The notes: generated by a model from the sequence alone, not told the origin. DNA of 64,000 bases from Chitinophaga polysaccharea (GCF_902150045.1 NZ_CABFVU010000006.1:1-64000); one strand, 5' to 3'; counted from the first letter of the stretch, positions 14,835 to 24,305 are shown. A program made the numbers and translations.

Positions 14835-15758
14835 ATGGCAGCAATTAACTGGCAAGGCGTATTTCCCGCACTGCTTACCCCTTTTACTGCGGATGATCAT
14901 ATTGATTATGAGATGTTCGACAAAAACCTGCAGGCACAGATCGATGCAGGTGTTAATGGTATTATCCTTGGCGGCTCGCTGGGAGAAGCCAGTAGTTTAC
15001 TGAATGAAGAAAAGTATGCGCTCGTGCGGCATGCAGTAGCTTTCCTGGCCGGTAAAGTACCGGTAGTGATGAACATCGCTGAACAAACCACATCTGCTGC
15101 TATTGCCTGCGCAAAAGCCGCGGAGGAAGCCGGTGCAGCAGGGCTCATGCTGCTGCCTCCCATGCGTTATAAGGCAGACGACCGCGAAACGGTTGCCTAC
15201 TTCCTCGCAGTTGCAGGCGGCACGTCTTTACCAATCATGATCTATAACAACCCGGTGGACTATAAGATCCTGGTTACCCTGGATATGTTTGAGGAACTGG
15301 CCAAAGCGCCTAATATCCAGGCAGTAAAAGAATCTACACGGGATACCACTAATGTAACCCGCATGATCAACCGCTTTGGCAACCGTTTCAGTATTCTCTG
15401 CGGTGTAGACACACTGGCGCTGGAATGCCTGGTACTGGGCGCCAATGGCTGGGTAGCCGGACTGGTAGACGCTTTCCCACGGGAAACAGTAGCCATTTAC
15501 CGCCTCGTAAAAGCAGGCCGTATCGCGGAAGCACTGGCTATTTACCGCTGGTTCATGCCGCTGCTGGAACTGGACATCGATCCCAAACTGGTACAGTATA
15601 TCAAGCTTGCAGCTGCTGCCACAGGCATCGGCAGCACATATGTGCGCGCACCCCGCTTAATCCCGGTAGGAGCCAACCTGGCCTACGCGGAAAATGTAAT
15701 TACAACGGCATTGGCTAATCGCCCCCAATTGCCGGATTATTTAAAACTTCCTGCATGA
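14835..15758 (+). CDS. DapA-family deaminase, probable 1-pyrroline-4-hydroxy-2-carboxylate deaminase
   Basis: The 307-residue (beta/alpha)8 aldolase of the dihydrodipicolinate synthase family has GGSLGEAS (47-54), the Tyr of IMIYNNP (137) and the Schiff-base Lys of AVKES (165). Dihydrodipicolinate synthase itself would be the default reading. However, the next genes are a semialdehyde dehydrogenase, a hydroxyproline epimerase and an FAD amino-acid dehydrogenase, which points to the deaminase that converts pyrroline-4-hydroxy-2-carboxylate to 2-oxoglutarate semialdehyde. It overlaps the dehydrogenase gene by 4 bases. Confidence 0.85.
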   Translation: MAAINWQGVFPALLTPFTADDHIDYEMFDKNLQAQIDAGVNGIILGGSLGEASSLLNEEKYALVRHAVAFLAGKVPVVMNIAEQTTSAAIACAKAAEEAGAAGLMLLPPMRYKADDRETVAYFLAVAGGTSLPIMIYNNPVDYKILVTLDMFEELAKAPNIQAVKESTRDTTNVTRMINRFGNRFSILCGVDTLALECLVLGANGWVAGLVDAFPRETVAIYRLVKAGRIAEALAIYRWFMPLLELDIDPKLVQYIKLAAAATGIGSTYVRAPRLIPVGANLAYAENVITTALANRPQLPDYLKLPA

Positions 15759-17344
15759 TAACAGGCAAAAATATCATAGGTTTCGCAACAGTTGCAACGG
15801 GAACGGATACACTTCGTGCATTCGATCCCGTTAGCAATACGGTACTGCCGGAAACGTTTTTAACTGCTACAACGGAGGAAGTAAACCAGGCAGTGGAAAA
15901 AGCTACGGCGGCCTTCAAAATATACCGTCATACTTCCCCTGAACAACGCGCACAGTTCCTGGAAGCCATCGCCACAGAAATTCTTGCTGTCGGTGATCCG
16001 CTGCTGGAAAGGGCGGTGGCTGAATCCGGCCTGCCGCTGGCCCGCATCACCGGCGAGCGTATGCGCACAGCAAATCAGCTTCGCCTGTTTGCAGCAGTAC
16101 TTCGGGAAGGGTCTTGGGTGGAAGCAGTCATAGATCCTGCGCAACCGGAACGTACACCGCTACCGCGGGCGGATATACGAAAAATGCTGGTGCCGCTTGG
16201 CCCGGTTCTCGTATTCCCTGCCAGCAATTTCCCGCTGGCATTTTCTACTGCCGGTGGCGATACTGCTTCAGCACTGGCGGCCGGAAACCCGGTGATCGTG
16301 AAAGCCCATGAATCACACCTGGGCACAAATGAACTGGTGGCCGCCGCTATACAAAGAGCAGCACAGGCCTGCGGTATGCCGGATGGTGTGTTTTCCAGCC
16401 TGAACGGCGCCGGCGCATTGCTGGGCCAGCAACTGGTAAAACATCCGGGTATCAAAGCCATCGGCTTCACCGGCTCCTTCAAAGCAGGTACCGCTATCTT
16501 CGATGCAGTGAACCAACGGGCAGAGCCCATTCCCGTATACGCGGAGATGGGCAGTATTAACCCGGTATTGTTGCTGCCAGGCAAACTGGAGGAAGCTGCG
16601 CAACAAACAGCACAGCAATACGCCCAATCTATTACACTGGGCACAGGACAGTTCTGCACCAACCCCGGCCTGCTCATTGCTTTGGCGGGTGAGGCTACAG
16701 AACAGTTTGCTGCTGCGCTGCAAAAGGAAATGGCGGCTATCCAACCTGCTGCCATGCTCAATCCCGGTATCTGCTATCACTATTATGAGAACAGGGAACA
16801 ACTGGCGCGCAGGAAAGGTGTGCAAACACTGTTTGCCGGTCCGCCGGAGAAAAGCGCTGTCAAAGGATCTCCGGCCCTCTATCGGGTGGCGGCACAGGAT
16901 TTTATAGCCAGCGATGAACTACAGCAGGAAGTATTCGGGCCTTCTTCACTATTGGTTGTGTGTAAAGATGATACGGAACTATTAAACTTGTTGTTACATT
17001 TACATGGTCAGCTAACAGGCACGGTAATGGCCACGGATGCGGACCTGCAAACATACGCAGCAGCAGTGGAAACCCTTTGCCAGAAAGCCGGCAGGGTGAT
17101 CCTCAACAATGTGCCCACCGGCGTAGAACCAGGTTATGCCATGCATCACGGCGGCCCGTTCCCCGCTACCACGGATATACGGAGCACATCTGTAGGCGCT
17201 TCGGCAATCGTACGTTTCGCAAGGCCATTATGCTTCCAGGACTGGCCACAGCAGCTGCTTCCGGATGCACTGAAAGATGGCAACCCGTTGGGTATCTGGA
17301 GAAAAATAAACGGTCAGTTGACAAAAGACGCCGTTAGTAGTTAA
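15755..17344 (+). CDS. Aldehyde dehydrogenase, probable 2-oxoglutarate semialdehyde dehydrogenase
   Basis: The 529-residue ALDH-superfamily enzyme has the general base Glu in VYAEMGSINP (about 263), the nucleophile Cys in GTGQFCTNPG (about 300) and the GFTGSFKAG nucleotide-binding turn. Length and sequence resemble the NADP+-dependent ketoglutarate semialdehyde dehydrogenases of sugar-acid and hydroxyproline pathways. It would perform the last step, yielding 2-oxoglutarate for the TCA cycle. ATGA overlap with the deaminase indicates coupled translation. Confidence 0.87.
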   Translation: MITGKNIIGFATVATGTDTLRAFDPVSNTVLPETFLTATTEEVNQAVEKATAAFKIYRHTSPEQRAQFLEAIATEILAVGDPLLERAVAESGLPLARITGERMRTANQLRLFAAVLREGSWVEAVIDPAQPERTPLPRADIRKMLVPLGPVLVFPASNFPLAFSTAGGDTASALAAGNPVIVKAHESHLGTNELVAAAIQRAAQACGMPDGVFSSLNGAGALLGQQLVKHPGIKAIGFTGSFKAGTAIFDAVNQRAEPIPVYAEMGSINPVLLLPGKLEEAAQQTAQQYAQSITLGTGQFCTNPGLLIALAGEATEQFAAALQKEMAAIQPAAMLNPGICYHYYENREQLARRKGVQTLFAGPPEKSAVKGSPALYRVAAQDFIASDELQQEVFGPSSLLVVCKDDTELLNLLLHLHGQLTGTVMATDADLQTYAAAVETLCQKAGRVILNNVPTGVEPGYAMHHGGPFPATTDIRSTSVGASAIVRFARPLCFQDWPQQLLPDALKDGNPLGIWRKINGQLTKDAVSS

Positions 17345-17354
17345 AATATTGAAT

Positions 17355-18356
17355 ATGTCGACCAATACTTTTTTTTGCATAGATGCGCATACCTGCGGCA
17401 ACCCGGTCCGACTGGTTGCCGGAGGCGGCCCGCCGCTGAAGGGAAACAACATGATGGAGAAACGCCTGCATTTTCTCCGGGAATTCGACTGGATCCGTAA
17501 AGGGCTCATGTTTGAGCCCCGCGGCCATGATATGATGAGCGGCAGTATCCTTTACCCGCCTTCCGATGAAGCAAACGATACAGGCGTATTATATATTGAA
17601 ACCAGCGGCTGTTTGCCTATGTGCGGTCATGGTACCATTGGTACGGTGACCATCGCCATTGAACAAGGCTTGATCAATCCCAAGGTACCGGGACAGCTGC
17701 GGCTGGAAACACCTGCAGGACTGGTACTGGTGAGTTACGTCAGGGAAGGGAAGAAGGTGAAGTCGGTAAAGCTCACCAATGTAAAATCTTTTCTCGACTC
17801 CGAAAACCTGGAAGTAGAATGTCCTGATCTTGGATTGCTGAAGGTAGATGTGGCCTACGGCGGTAACTTCTACGCAATTGTAGACCCGCAGGAGCATTTC
17901 AAAGGACTGGAGCACCATACGGCAGACCAGCTGGTGTCGTGGAGCCGCGAACTACGGAAAAGACTAAACGAAAAGTATTCGTTCGTGCATCCTGAAAATG
18001 AGCATATCAAAGGATTAAGCCATATCCTGTGGACCGGCGCTACTATCAGCCCGGAAGCCACTGCGCGTAACGCGGTGTTCTACGGCGATAAAGCCATCGA
18101 CCGCTCTCCCTGTGGCACAGGCACCTCCGCAAGAATGGCGCAATGGCATGCCAAAGGAAAATTGAAGAAGAGCGACCGCTTCATCCATGAAAGCATCATC
18201 GGCTCCCAATTCATCGGCACCATTGAAGAAGAAACCACCATTGGCGGAAAACCCGCTATTGTACCGGGCATAGAAGGCTGGGCAATGGTAACCGGCTACA
18301 ACACTATTATACTGGACGATGAAGACCCGTATGTACACGGATTCCAGGTGATCTAA
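17355..18356 (+). CDS. 4-hydroxyproline 2-epimerase
   Basis: The 333-residue member of the proline racemase family has both catalytic cysteines: MCGHGTIG (Cys90) and SPCGTGTSA (about 253). Two Cys mark an epimerase/racemase; dehydratases of the family have Thr at one site. It should interconvert trans-4-hydroxy-L-proline and cis-4-hydroxy-D-proline, the first step of the pathway. The ATG at 17355 is chosen over an in-frame TTG two codons upstream. It lies 10 bases after the aldehyde dehydrogenase. Confidence 0.9.
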   Translation: MSTNTFFCIDAHTCGNPVRLVAGGGPPLKGNNMMEKRLHFLREFDWIRKGLMFEPRGHDMMSGSILYPPSDEANDTGVLYIETSGCLPMCGHGTIGTVTIAIEQGLINPKVPGQLRLETPAGLVLVSYVREGKKVKSVKLTNVKSFLDSENLEVECPDLGLLKVDVAYGGNFYAIVDPQEHFKGLEHHTADQLVSWSRELRKRLNEKYSFVHPENEHIKGLSHILWTGATISPEATARNAVFYGDKAIDRSPCGTGTSARMAQWHAKGKLKKSDRFIHESIIGSQFIGTIEEETTIGGKPAIVPGIEGWAMVTGYNTIILDDEDPYVHGFQVI

Positions 18357-18367
18357 TTTATTTAAAC

Positions 18368-19612
18368 ATGAAAGCAATCGTCATCGGTGGTGGGATTATC
18401 GGCCTTTGTACCGCTTATTATCTGAACGAAAGCGGGTGGGAAGTAACCGTGCTCGATAAAGGAGATTTTAATAACAACTGCTCCTATGGTAACCTGGGCA
18501 TGATTGTGCCCAGTCACTTTGTTCCACTGGCGGCGCCGGGTATTATATCACAGGGCATCAGGTGGATGTTCAGCAGCAAAAGCCCGTTCTATGTAAAGCC
18601 ATCGCTGAACAAACAACTTATCGGCTGGGGACTGAAATTTATGAAAAGCGCCACGGCAAAGCATGTGGAAGCTTCAGCAAAGCCGCTGCTGGATATTAAT
18701 ATTTTCAGTCGCTCTTTATATACATCGCTGGCGCAACAACCCGGGTTCAACTTCGGATTGGAGCGCAAAGGCATCATCATGTACTATAAAACGGAGGCTG
18801 TTGCGGAAGAAGAAGCCCACCTCGCTGCACAGGCCAACACCATTGGCCTCGATGCAGCAGTGCTGGATAAAGCTGCATTACAGGCGCTGGAACCACAGCT
18901 GCAGCTGGATGTGCTGGGAGGCGTGCATTACCGTTGCGACGGGCACCTTTATCCGAATGACCTCATGCAGCAGCTGAAACAATACCTGCAGCAAAAGCAG
19001 GTGCAGTTCCTGCCGGAACGGGAGGTAACAAAAATAAAGACCAACGGTAATAAAGTAACGGCAGTGATCACCGGTCAGGAAACACATACAGCCGATGTAT
19101 TTGTGTTGGCGGCCGGCTCCTGGAGCCCGGCGGTGGCCCGTTTGGCGGGTATGCAGCTGCCCATGATGCCGGGTAAAGGCTATTCGGTTACACTGGATTC
19201 CCCGGCCGTAAATCTCAATATCCCTGCTATCCTCTGCGAAGCGCGGGTGGCGCTAACGCCCATGGGTAAACGCCTGCGCTACGGCGGTACCATGGAAGTG
19301 GCGCCGGTAAACGAACAGGTAAATATGAACCGCGTGGCAGGGATCGTAGATTCGGTGAACCGTTATTTCCCCAATCTCCCGGTACAAATGCCCGACAAAA
19401 AACAGGTATGGAGCGGCTGCCGCCCCTGCTCGCCCGATGGCTTACCCTATATCGGCTATGCGCCCGCCTACACCAACCTGCTGATGGGCGCCGGTCATGC
19501 TATGATGGGCCTCAGCCTGGGACCTGCAACCGGCAAGCTGTTGGCGGAACTGGCCAATAACGGTAAAACAAGTATTGATATCAATGCATTTTCTCCCGCA
19601 AGATATCGTTAG
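18368..19612 (+). CDS. FAD-dependent D-amino-acid (D-hydroxyproline) dehydrogenase
   Basis: The 414-residue DadA/DAO-family flavoprotein has the dinucleotide motif VIGGGIIGLCTAYYLNESG at the N-terminus and the C-terminal substrate/FAD segment WSGCRPCSPDGLPYIG with GAGHAMMGLSLGPATG. In this operon it should oxidise cis-4-hydroxy-D-proline to 1-pyrroline-4-hydroxy-2-carboxylate and pass electrons to the respiratory chain. It lies 11 bases after the epimerase and is the last pathway gene. Confidence 0.88.
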   Translation: MKAIVIGGGIIGLCTAYYLNESGWEVTVLDKGDFNNNCSYGNLGMIVPSHFVPLAAPGIISQGIRWMFSSKSPFYVKPSLNKQLIGWGLKFMKSATAKHVEASAKPLLDINIFSRSLYTSLAQQPGFNFGLERKGIIMYYKTEAVAEEEAHLAAQANTIGLDAAVLDKAALQALEPQLQLDVLGGVHYRCDGHLYPNDLMQQLKQYLQQKQVQFLPEREVTKIKTNGNKVTAVITGQETHTADVFVLAAGSWSPAVARLAGMQLPMMPGKGYSVTLDSPAVNLNIPAILCEARVALTPMGKRLRYGGTMEVAPVNEQVNMNRVAGIVDSVNRYFPNLPVQMPDKKQVWSGCRPCSPDGLPYIGYAPAYTNLLMGAGHAMMGLSLGPATGKLLAELANNGKTSIDINAFSPARYR

Positions 19613-19627
19613 CTAACAGTGAATAGC

Positions 19628-19635
19628 TATATTTG
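19628..19635 (+). promoter_or_regulatory. Possible -7 box for rpiA
   Basis: TATATTTG fits TAnnTTTG but lies only 4 bases before the rpiA ATG, which would give an almost leaderless mRNA. No convincing -33 element is present, so rpiA may instead be read from the upstream operon. Confidence 0.3.
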
Positions 19636-19639
19636 TTCC

Positions 19640-20341
19640 ATGCAAACAGATATCGGTAAAAAAGCAGCAGGCGAAAAAGCTGCTGAATATATTAAGCCGG
19701 GTATGACCGTTGGTTTGGGTACCGGCAGCACAGCGTATTATACCATTTTACGTATAGGCGAGTTAGTTAGGGCGGGCCTTGAAATAAAGGCCGTGGCCAC
19801 CTCCGCACAGTCGGAACAGCTGGCCATAGAACAGCAGATCCCCCTGGTGGATTTTGATAAAATAGAGCAGATAGATATTGATATAGATGGGGCAGATGAA
19901 GCAGACGCACAGCTGCAGCTGATTAAAGGCGGTGGCGGTGCTTTACTGCGCGAAAAGATCATTGCCGCAGCCTCCAAAGAAATGCTGGTGGTAATAGACG
20001 ATAAGAAACTGGTGAAGCACCTTGGTAAATTCCCTTTGCCGGTGGAAGTAACCACTTTTGGATGGGAACTAACCTTTAAGCTGCTGGCAGCACAGGGCGC
20101 CCATCCTGTTTTGCGCTTAAAGGACAACAACCGCTTTGTAACAGACAATGGCAACTATATCCTCGATTGCCACTACGAAAAGATCCATAACGCGGCAGCG
20201 CTGCATACACAGCTGAACAACATTCCCGGTGTAGTGGAAAACGGGTTGTTTCTTCATTATGCCACCCGGCTCATCATCGGCAACGCCGATGGCTCCGTCC
20301 GGGAAATCACGCATCCTTATCAAGCAAAGACGTCTTTTTAG
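19640..20341 (+). CDS. rpiA: Ribose-5-phosphate isomerase A
   Basis: The 233-residue protein contains GLGTGSTAYY (phosphate binding), DIDGADEAD (catalytic acids) and IKGGGGALLREK, the three signature blocks of RpiA. It interconverts ribose-5-phosphate and ribulose-5-phosphate in the pentose phosphate pathway. The ATG at 19640 fits the family start (MQTDIGKKAAGEKAAEYI); the GTG at 19619 would add seven unrelated residues. Its 3' end overlaps the convergent transporter gene by 35 bases. Confidence 0.93.
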   Translation: MQTDIGKKAAGEKAAEYIKPGMTVGLGTGSTAYYTILRIGELVRAGLEIKAVATSAQSEQLAIEQQIPLVDFDKIEQIDIDIDGADEADAQLQLIKGGGGALLREKIIAAASKEMLVVIDDKKLVKHLGKFPLPVEVTTFGWELTFKLLAAQGAHPVLRLKDNNRFVTDNGNYILDCHYEKIHNAAALHTQLNNIPGVVENGLFLHYATRLIIGNADGSVREITHPYQAKTSF

Positions 20342-21590
20342 TATCCCGCGAAGTTGCATATACCAGCAGGGAAATAAAGATACACCCGGTTACGTACCAG
20401 TAATACAATGGTTCGTAACCGGCTTTTTTAAAGTATAATGCAATAGGTTCGGCTGTTCCTCCAAAAAGGGCCACGGTGATAGCATAAGGGAATCCAACGC
20501 CCAGCGCCCGCACTTCTGCAGGAAACAATTCCGCTTTTACCACTGCATTAATAGACGTATAGCCGCTCACGATCACGAGCGCCAGTAAAATAAGCCAGAA
20601 GGCGATCCATTCCGACGTAGCATGGCTGATGCCGGTGAGTATGGGAACGGTGAGCAGGGTGCCCGCCACGCCAAATCCTATCAGTAAAGGCTTCCGGCCA
20701 TAGATGTCTGATATCCAGCCGAAAAGCGGTTGCAGAATGGCAAAGATGAGCATGAGGAAGAAGGTGAGGGTAGTGGCGTGTTCTATGGTCAGGTGTACGG
20801 TGTTTACCAGGAACTTCTGCATATACGTGGTGTAGGTATAAAACGCCAGCGTACCGCCCATGGTTAATCCCACTACAGTGAGCGCCGCCCTGGGATGCTT
20901 TCGGAACAGCAGCTTCAGGGAGCCTTTATCTTTTGTTGTTTTTATTTTTTCGAAAGAAGTGGATTCCTGCATATGCCGGCGCAGGTACAACGCAAAAAAA
21001 GCCAGCGCGGCCCCGATCACAAAGGGTATCCGCCATCCCCATTCATGCAGCTGTTCAGGGCTGAGAAATACCTTTTGTAACAGCATCTGTACGCCCAGCG
21101 CTACCAGCTGTCCGCCTATCAGCGTTACATACTGGAAACTGGAGTAAAAGCCCCTCAGGTCCCTGGTAGCCACTTCGCTGAGATAGGTAGCGGAGGTACC
21201 GTATTCGCCACCCACACTGAGCCCCTGTAATAAACGGGCAATCAGCAGCAGAGCCGGCGCCGCCAGGCTAATACTGTTATAGGAAGGAGTAAAGGCAATG
21301 AGCAGCGATCCCAGCGACATCAGCAACACAGACAGCGTCATGGAGGCCTTACGTCCCTGTTTATCGGCAATACGGCCAAACATCCAGCCACCAATGGGCC
21401 TCATGAGGAAACCCACTGCAAATATGGCCGCAGTATTGAGCAACTGGGCGGTATAACTGCCCTTCGGGAAAAAGACCGGCGCGAAGTAAAGCGAGAACGT
21501 GGCGTAAATGTACCAATCGTACCATTCAACAAGGTTTCCGGCAGAGCCAGTTAATATGGCTTTTATCCGCCATGCGTCAGGATGTTTCAT
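20307..21590 (-). CDS. MFS transporter, metabolite:H+ symporter (MHS) type
   Basis: The 427-residue protein has about 12 membrane helices. The N-terminal segment GSAGNLVEWYDWYIYATFSLYFAPVFFP and the loop GGWMFGRIADKQGRKASM are typical of the MHS subfamily, which includes proline/betaine and dicarboxylate symporters. Because it faces the hydroxyproline operon, hydroxyproline or a product is a reasonable guess for the substrate, but specificity cannot be read from sequence. It converges with rpiA and overlaps its end. Confidence 0.88.
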   Translation of the reverse strand: MKHPDAWRIKAILTGSAGNLVEWYDWYIYATFSLYFAPVFFPKGSYTAQLLNTAAIFAVGFLMRPIGGWMFGRIADKQGRKASMTLSVLLMSLGSLLIAFTPSYNSISLAAPALLLIARLLQGLSVGGEYGTSATYLSEVATRDLRGFYSSFQYVTLIGGQLVALGVQMLLQKVFLSPEQLHEWGWRIPFVIGAALAFFALYLRRHMQESTSFEKIKTTKDKGSLKLLFRKHPRAALTVVGLTMGGTLAFYTYTTYMQKFLVNTVHLTIEHATTLTFFLMLIFAILQPLFGWISDIYGRKPLLIGFGVAGTLLTVPILTGISHATSEWIAFWLILLALVIVSGYTSINAVVKAELFPAEVRALGVGFPYAITVALFGGTAEPIALYFKKAGYEPLYYWYVTGCIFISLLVYATSRDTKKTSLLDKDA

Positions 21591-21850
21591 ATATGACGCG
21601 AAAATATATTTTAATAGTGGAATTATGAGCCAGCAGGCCCACTATAGCGAAGAAAAAGTTTAAAATAAATTAGGGTTGTATACAATAAATCACCTATCTT
21701 CGTACCGCTTCTTAAAGATAATGTAGTTCAATTCTGTTGGTAGATCACCTCTCACACTCAGCTTTTTCTTACAGTTTTTCTTCTAGTTGCCCAGGTAGCC
21801 GCCTGATGTAATAATGGCGAGAACACGTTCACAATTAAATATTAAATATA
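21591..21850 (+). promoter_or_regulatory. Long leader of the cold-shock gene with weak promoter
   Basis: TTG (21676) and TATCTTCG (21695-21702) are a weak promoter match with short spacing. If used, it gives a 5' leader of about 140 bases rich in pyrimidines (CTTTTTCTTACAGTTTTTCT). Long structured leaders act as thermosensors in known csp mRNAs, so this one may too. No gene is seen in this gap. Confidence 0.4.
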
Positions 21851-22042
21851 ATGCAAACAGGTGTAGTAAAATTTTTTAATGAAGCTAAAGGTTTTGGATT
21901 CATTAAAATCGAAGGTTCAGGACAAGAAATTTTTGTTCACGTATCCGGTATCAAAGAAAGCATCGGCGAAAATGACCGCGTAGTATTCGACGTGGAAGAA
22001 GGTAGAAAAGGCCCGAATGCTGTTAACGTAAGACTGGCATAA
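21851..22042 (+). CDS. Cold-shock domain protein (CspA family)
   Basis: The 63-residue, single cold-shock domain protein has RNP1 KGFGFIKIEG and RNP2 EIFVHVSGI with the usual end GPNAVNVRLA. It binds single-stranded RNA/DNA and probably acts as an RNA chaperone. It is monocistronic, with a long leader upstream and an intrinsic terminator downstream. Confidence 0.95.
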   Translation: MQTGVVKFFNEAKGFGFIKIEGSGQEIFVHVSGIKESIGENDRVVFDVEEGRKGPNAVNVRLA

Positions 22043-22067
22043 TTTATTTTATAATAGTTCGTTATGA

Positions 22068-22097
22068 CCGCGCTGGCTTTGCCAGGGCGGTTTTTTT
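22068..22097 (+). terminator. Terminator of the cold-shock gene
   Basis: CCGCGCTGG pairs with CCAGGGCGG (one mismatch) around a short loop, followed by seven T. It lies 26 bases after the stop. Confidence 0.85.
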
Positions 22098-22264
22098 ATG
22101 CATATGCTCCCTGTTGGGATAGCGTGTTTGCGGAGGCGACAGACCATTTCCACGAACTACTTACAAAACGAACAGCTTTCCTTTGTACATTTTGTTCAAT
22201 TGCTTTTGCCTGTTTTCCCGCCCTGCCTGTTTTCGTAATTTTATAGAAACAGATGTAATACCAT

Positions 22265-22983
22265 ATGGCCAAACAAACAGGGATCGCTCTTTTTACCGGT
22301 AAGCTGGAAAACCAGGTAGGATACCGGAGGAACGGGAAATACTTTATCCGCGCTATGCCGCAAAAGGTGCAGCAAACGCCTGCTACGCGGCAGTCGGCCC
22401 AAGAGTTCGGCATTGCCAGCCGCAATGCAAAGCCGATCCGGCAGGCTACCGCCCCGCTGCTGGATATGATACCGGATAACACCTCCGTAAACCGCCTGAA
22501 CAAAGCGATGATCAGGACCGGGAAAACCCGCCTGGAGGACATCCGCGGCTTCCGGTTCAATAAGCGTACTGCTGTGTCGCAGTTTTTCTGTACACAACCG
22601 GTGTTAATGCCCAACGGAATATGGTACATACCCGCACAGAAGCTGCCTCCTCAGGGAATGCCACTCACCTCCACATCACCGCCATTGCGGTGCGCATCAG
22701 CTTTATGCAACAGCGAATACTCGGCAGTTTTGCCCGTACCGTTACCCTTGATTTGAATGAGCCCTTTAATGGCGCCGAACTGCCAATAAACCTCCGTGGC
22801 AGCGGAACATTGCTGCACATATTACAGGTAACTGCCTCCCTTAGCCAGTTCGCCCTGGCCAGCCACCGCCACAATGCCGCCGATATCATGCTGGTAGTTC
22901 CTGCGATATCCAGGCCGCGGAAATCTGCCAAAACCCTTTCCGGTAAGGCATTACCTGGTCAAGTCCACCTCCCCTCCGCGTAA
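22265..22983 (+). pseudogene. Frameshifted hypothetical protein of a Bacteroidota-specific family
   Basis: The first frame (MAKQTGIALFTGKLENQVGYRRNGKYFIRAMPQKV, then TRQSAQEFGIASRNAKPIRQA) resembles a small Bacteroidota protein family I have seen annotated only as hypothetical. It continues sensibly to about 22640 (MPNGIWYIPAQ). Homologous-looking sequence then resumes in another frame (GNATHLHITAIAVRISFMQQRILG) until 22983. A shift between about 22635 and 22665 would join them into one protein of about 238 residues. Either a real frameshift or a sequencing error. Confidence 0.6.
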
Positions 22984-23030
22984 ACTCCACGTGCCCTGCA
23001 CGATGTATATATGCGCCAGGCAATCCCCAC

Positions 23031-23123
23031 ACTATCGCTATATATCTCCCAGCCCATCATCTCCCTGAAACAGGTTACTATCGCCATACGGTATATCTCC
23101 CCGGCTCATTATCTCCCTAAAAC
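23031..23123. repeat. Two-unit imperfect tandem repeat
   Basis: The gap between 22984 and 23351 has no gene. It contains two copies of a 42-47 base unit, both of the form ACTATCGC, then TATATCTCC, then ATCTCCCTNAAACA, at 23031-23072 and 23077-23123. No function is evident. Confidence 0.6.
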
Positions 23124-23127
23124 AAAA

Positions 23128-23150
23128 AACCGCTCCACGAGGGAGCGGTT
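23128..23150. terminator. Intrinsic terminator hairpin
   Basis: AACCGCTCC pairs perfectly with GGAGCGGTT around a 5-base loop. The preceding A run becomes a T run on the minus strand, so it probably ends the nitrilase-family transcript and can also stop plus-strand reads. Confidence 0.75.
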
Positions 23151-23351
23151 CCTTTATACAAGAAGCTAAAAAACGGGTTATTTTAAAGCTTTGTAAACGG
23201 GGTCAGGGCCACAAAGATAACCAGTTAGCCGGAATTAGTGGTTTTATTTCCGGTGAAACCGATAAAATCCGCAGCCATCCCCGCTTTTTTATTTGTATTA
23301 TGATTTTGTTTAAATTATCAAGTGTTTATACCACTGGTCCGTCATATCGTT

Positions 23352-24305
23352 TTACGGCTTCTCCTGCAACCATACCACCTTTTGTACAGGTGTATGCGCT
23401 GCAGCAATCACTTCCCCATATAAATCGGGCCGCCGTGCCAGCCGGTACCGGTACCCGCCGGCCTCGGTAAGCTTATTTCGTGTAAGCGTTGCCGTTACTA
23501 CGTCGTTATCAAGCTTTCTGCACTCTGCTATTATATCGCCAAAAGGATCAATGATCATGGAACAGCCATTTTTCAGCTGGTCGTCATCCATACCTATGGG
23601 ATTGGAGAAAACGGCGTACACGGCATTGTCGTATGCACGGGCCGGCAGCCATTTCATGAGCCAGGCGCGCCCTTTCATACCATCAAATTCCAGTCGCAGC
23701 GAAGTAGGGTCTTCCCGCCGCTTTTCCCAGAGCGCCGGGTCTACAAAACCCGCACCGGGCCGGGTAGATGGCGTACACATGGTTACATGCGGCATGAAAA
23801 TGACCTCTGCGCCCAGCAGGGCCGTGGCACGTACATTCTCCGTAATATTGTTATCATAACAGATCAGCATGCTGCATTTCCATCCCTTCAGATCAAAGAT
23901 CACATACTCATTCCCCGGCTGCAGATGCGGGTTGATGAACGGATGCAACTTCCTGTATTTTGCCACGAGCCCGTTTTTATCTACACATACATAGGCCTTG
24001 AATAAATTATCATTGGCGTCTTTCTCAAATAATCCCGTCAGTACGGCAATATCATTTTCGGCGGCGATTTCCTGCAGTGCCCTGACAGATGGTCCTTCGG
24101 GGATGATCTCAGCCAGCTCCAGCATCTGTTCCCGCGATAAATTCCTGGCAAAAGTATAACCGGTCACGGAGCACTCATGGAATGCTACGGCATCTGCGCC
24201 ATCTGCAGCAGCCTGCCTGGATAATTCCCGGATCACACCCAGATTGTATGACTTGTCGTTGCTCCTGTTTTCAAATTGTGCAGTAGCAATTTTAAGATCG
24301 TTCAT
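23352..24305 (-). CDS. Carbon-nitrogen hydrolase (nitrilase superfamily)
   Basis: The 317-residue protein has the catalytic triad Glu44 (AFHECSVTGY), Lys119 (YRKLHPF) and Cys149 (MLICYDNN) of the nitrilase/amidase superfamily. These enzymes hydrolyse amides, nitriles or carbamoyl groups. The exact branch is unclear; length and motifs favour an amidase rather than a nitrilase. Monocistronic and divergent from the helicase gene. Confidence 0.88.
   Translation of the reverse strand: MNDLKIATAQFENRSNDKSYNLGVIRELSRQAAADGADAVAFHECSVTGYTFARNLSREQMLELAEIIPEGPSVRALQEIAAENDIAVLTGLFEKDANDNLFKAYVCVDKNGLVAKYRKLHPFINPHLQPGNEYVIFDLKGWKCSMLICYDNNITENVRATALLGAEVIFMPHVTMCTPSTRPGAGFVDPALWEKRREDPTSLRLEFDGMKGRAWLMKWLPARAYDNAVYAVFSNPIGMDDDQLKNGCSMIIDPFGDIIAECRKLDNDVVTATLTRNKLTEAGGYRYRLARRPDLYGEVIAAAHTPVQKVVWLQEKP

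Noticed and set aside
14835..15758. Lysine-pathway dihydrodipicolinate synthase (dapA)
   Set aside because: The fold fits, but the operon partners are hydroxyproline catabolic enzymes, so the deaminase role is preferred.
23031..23123. CRISPR-like short repeats
   Set aside because: Only two imperfect tandem units without spacers and no cas genes; no CRISPR array is seen anywhere in the window.
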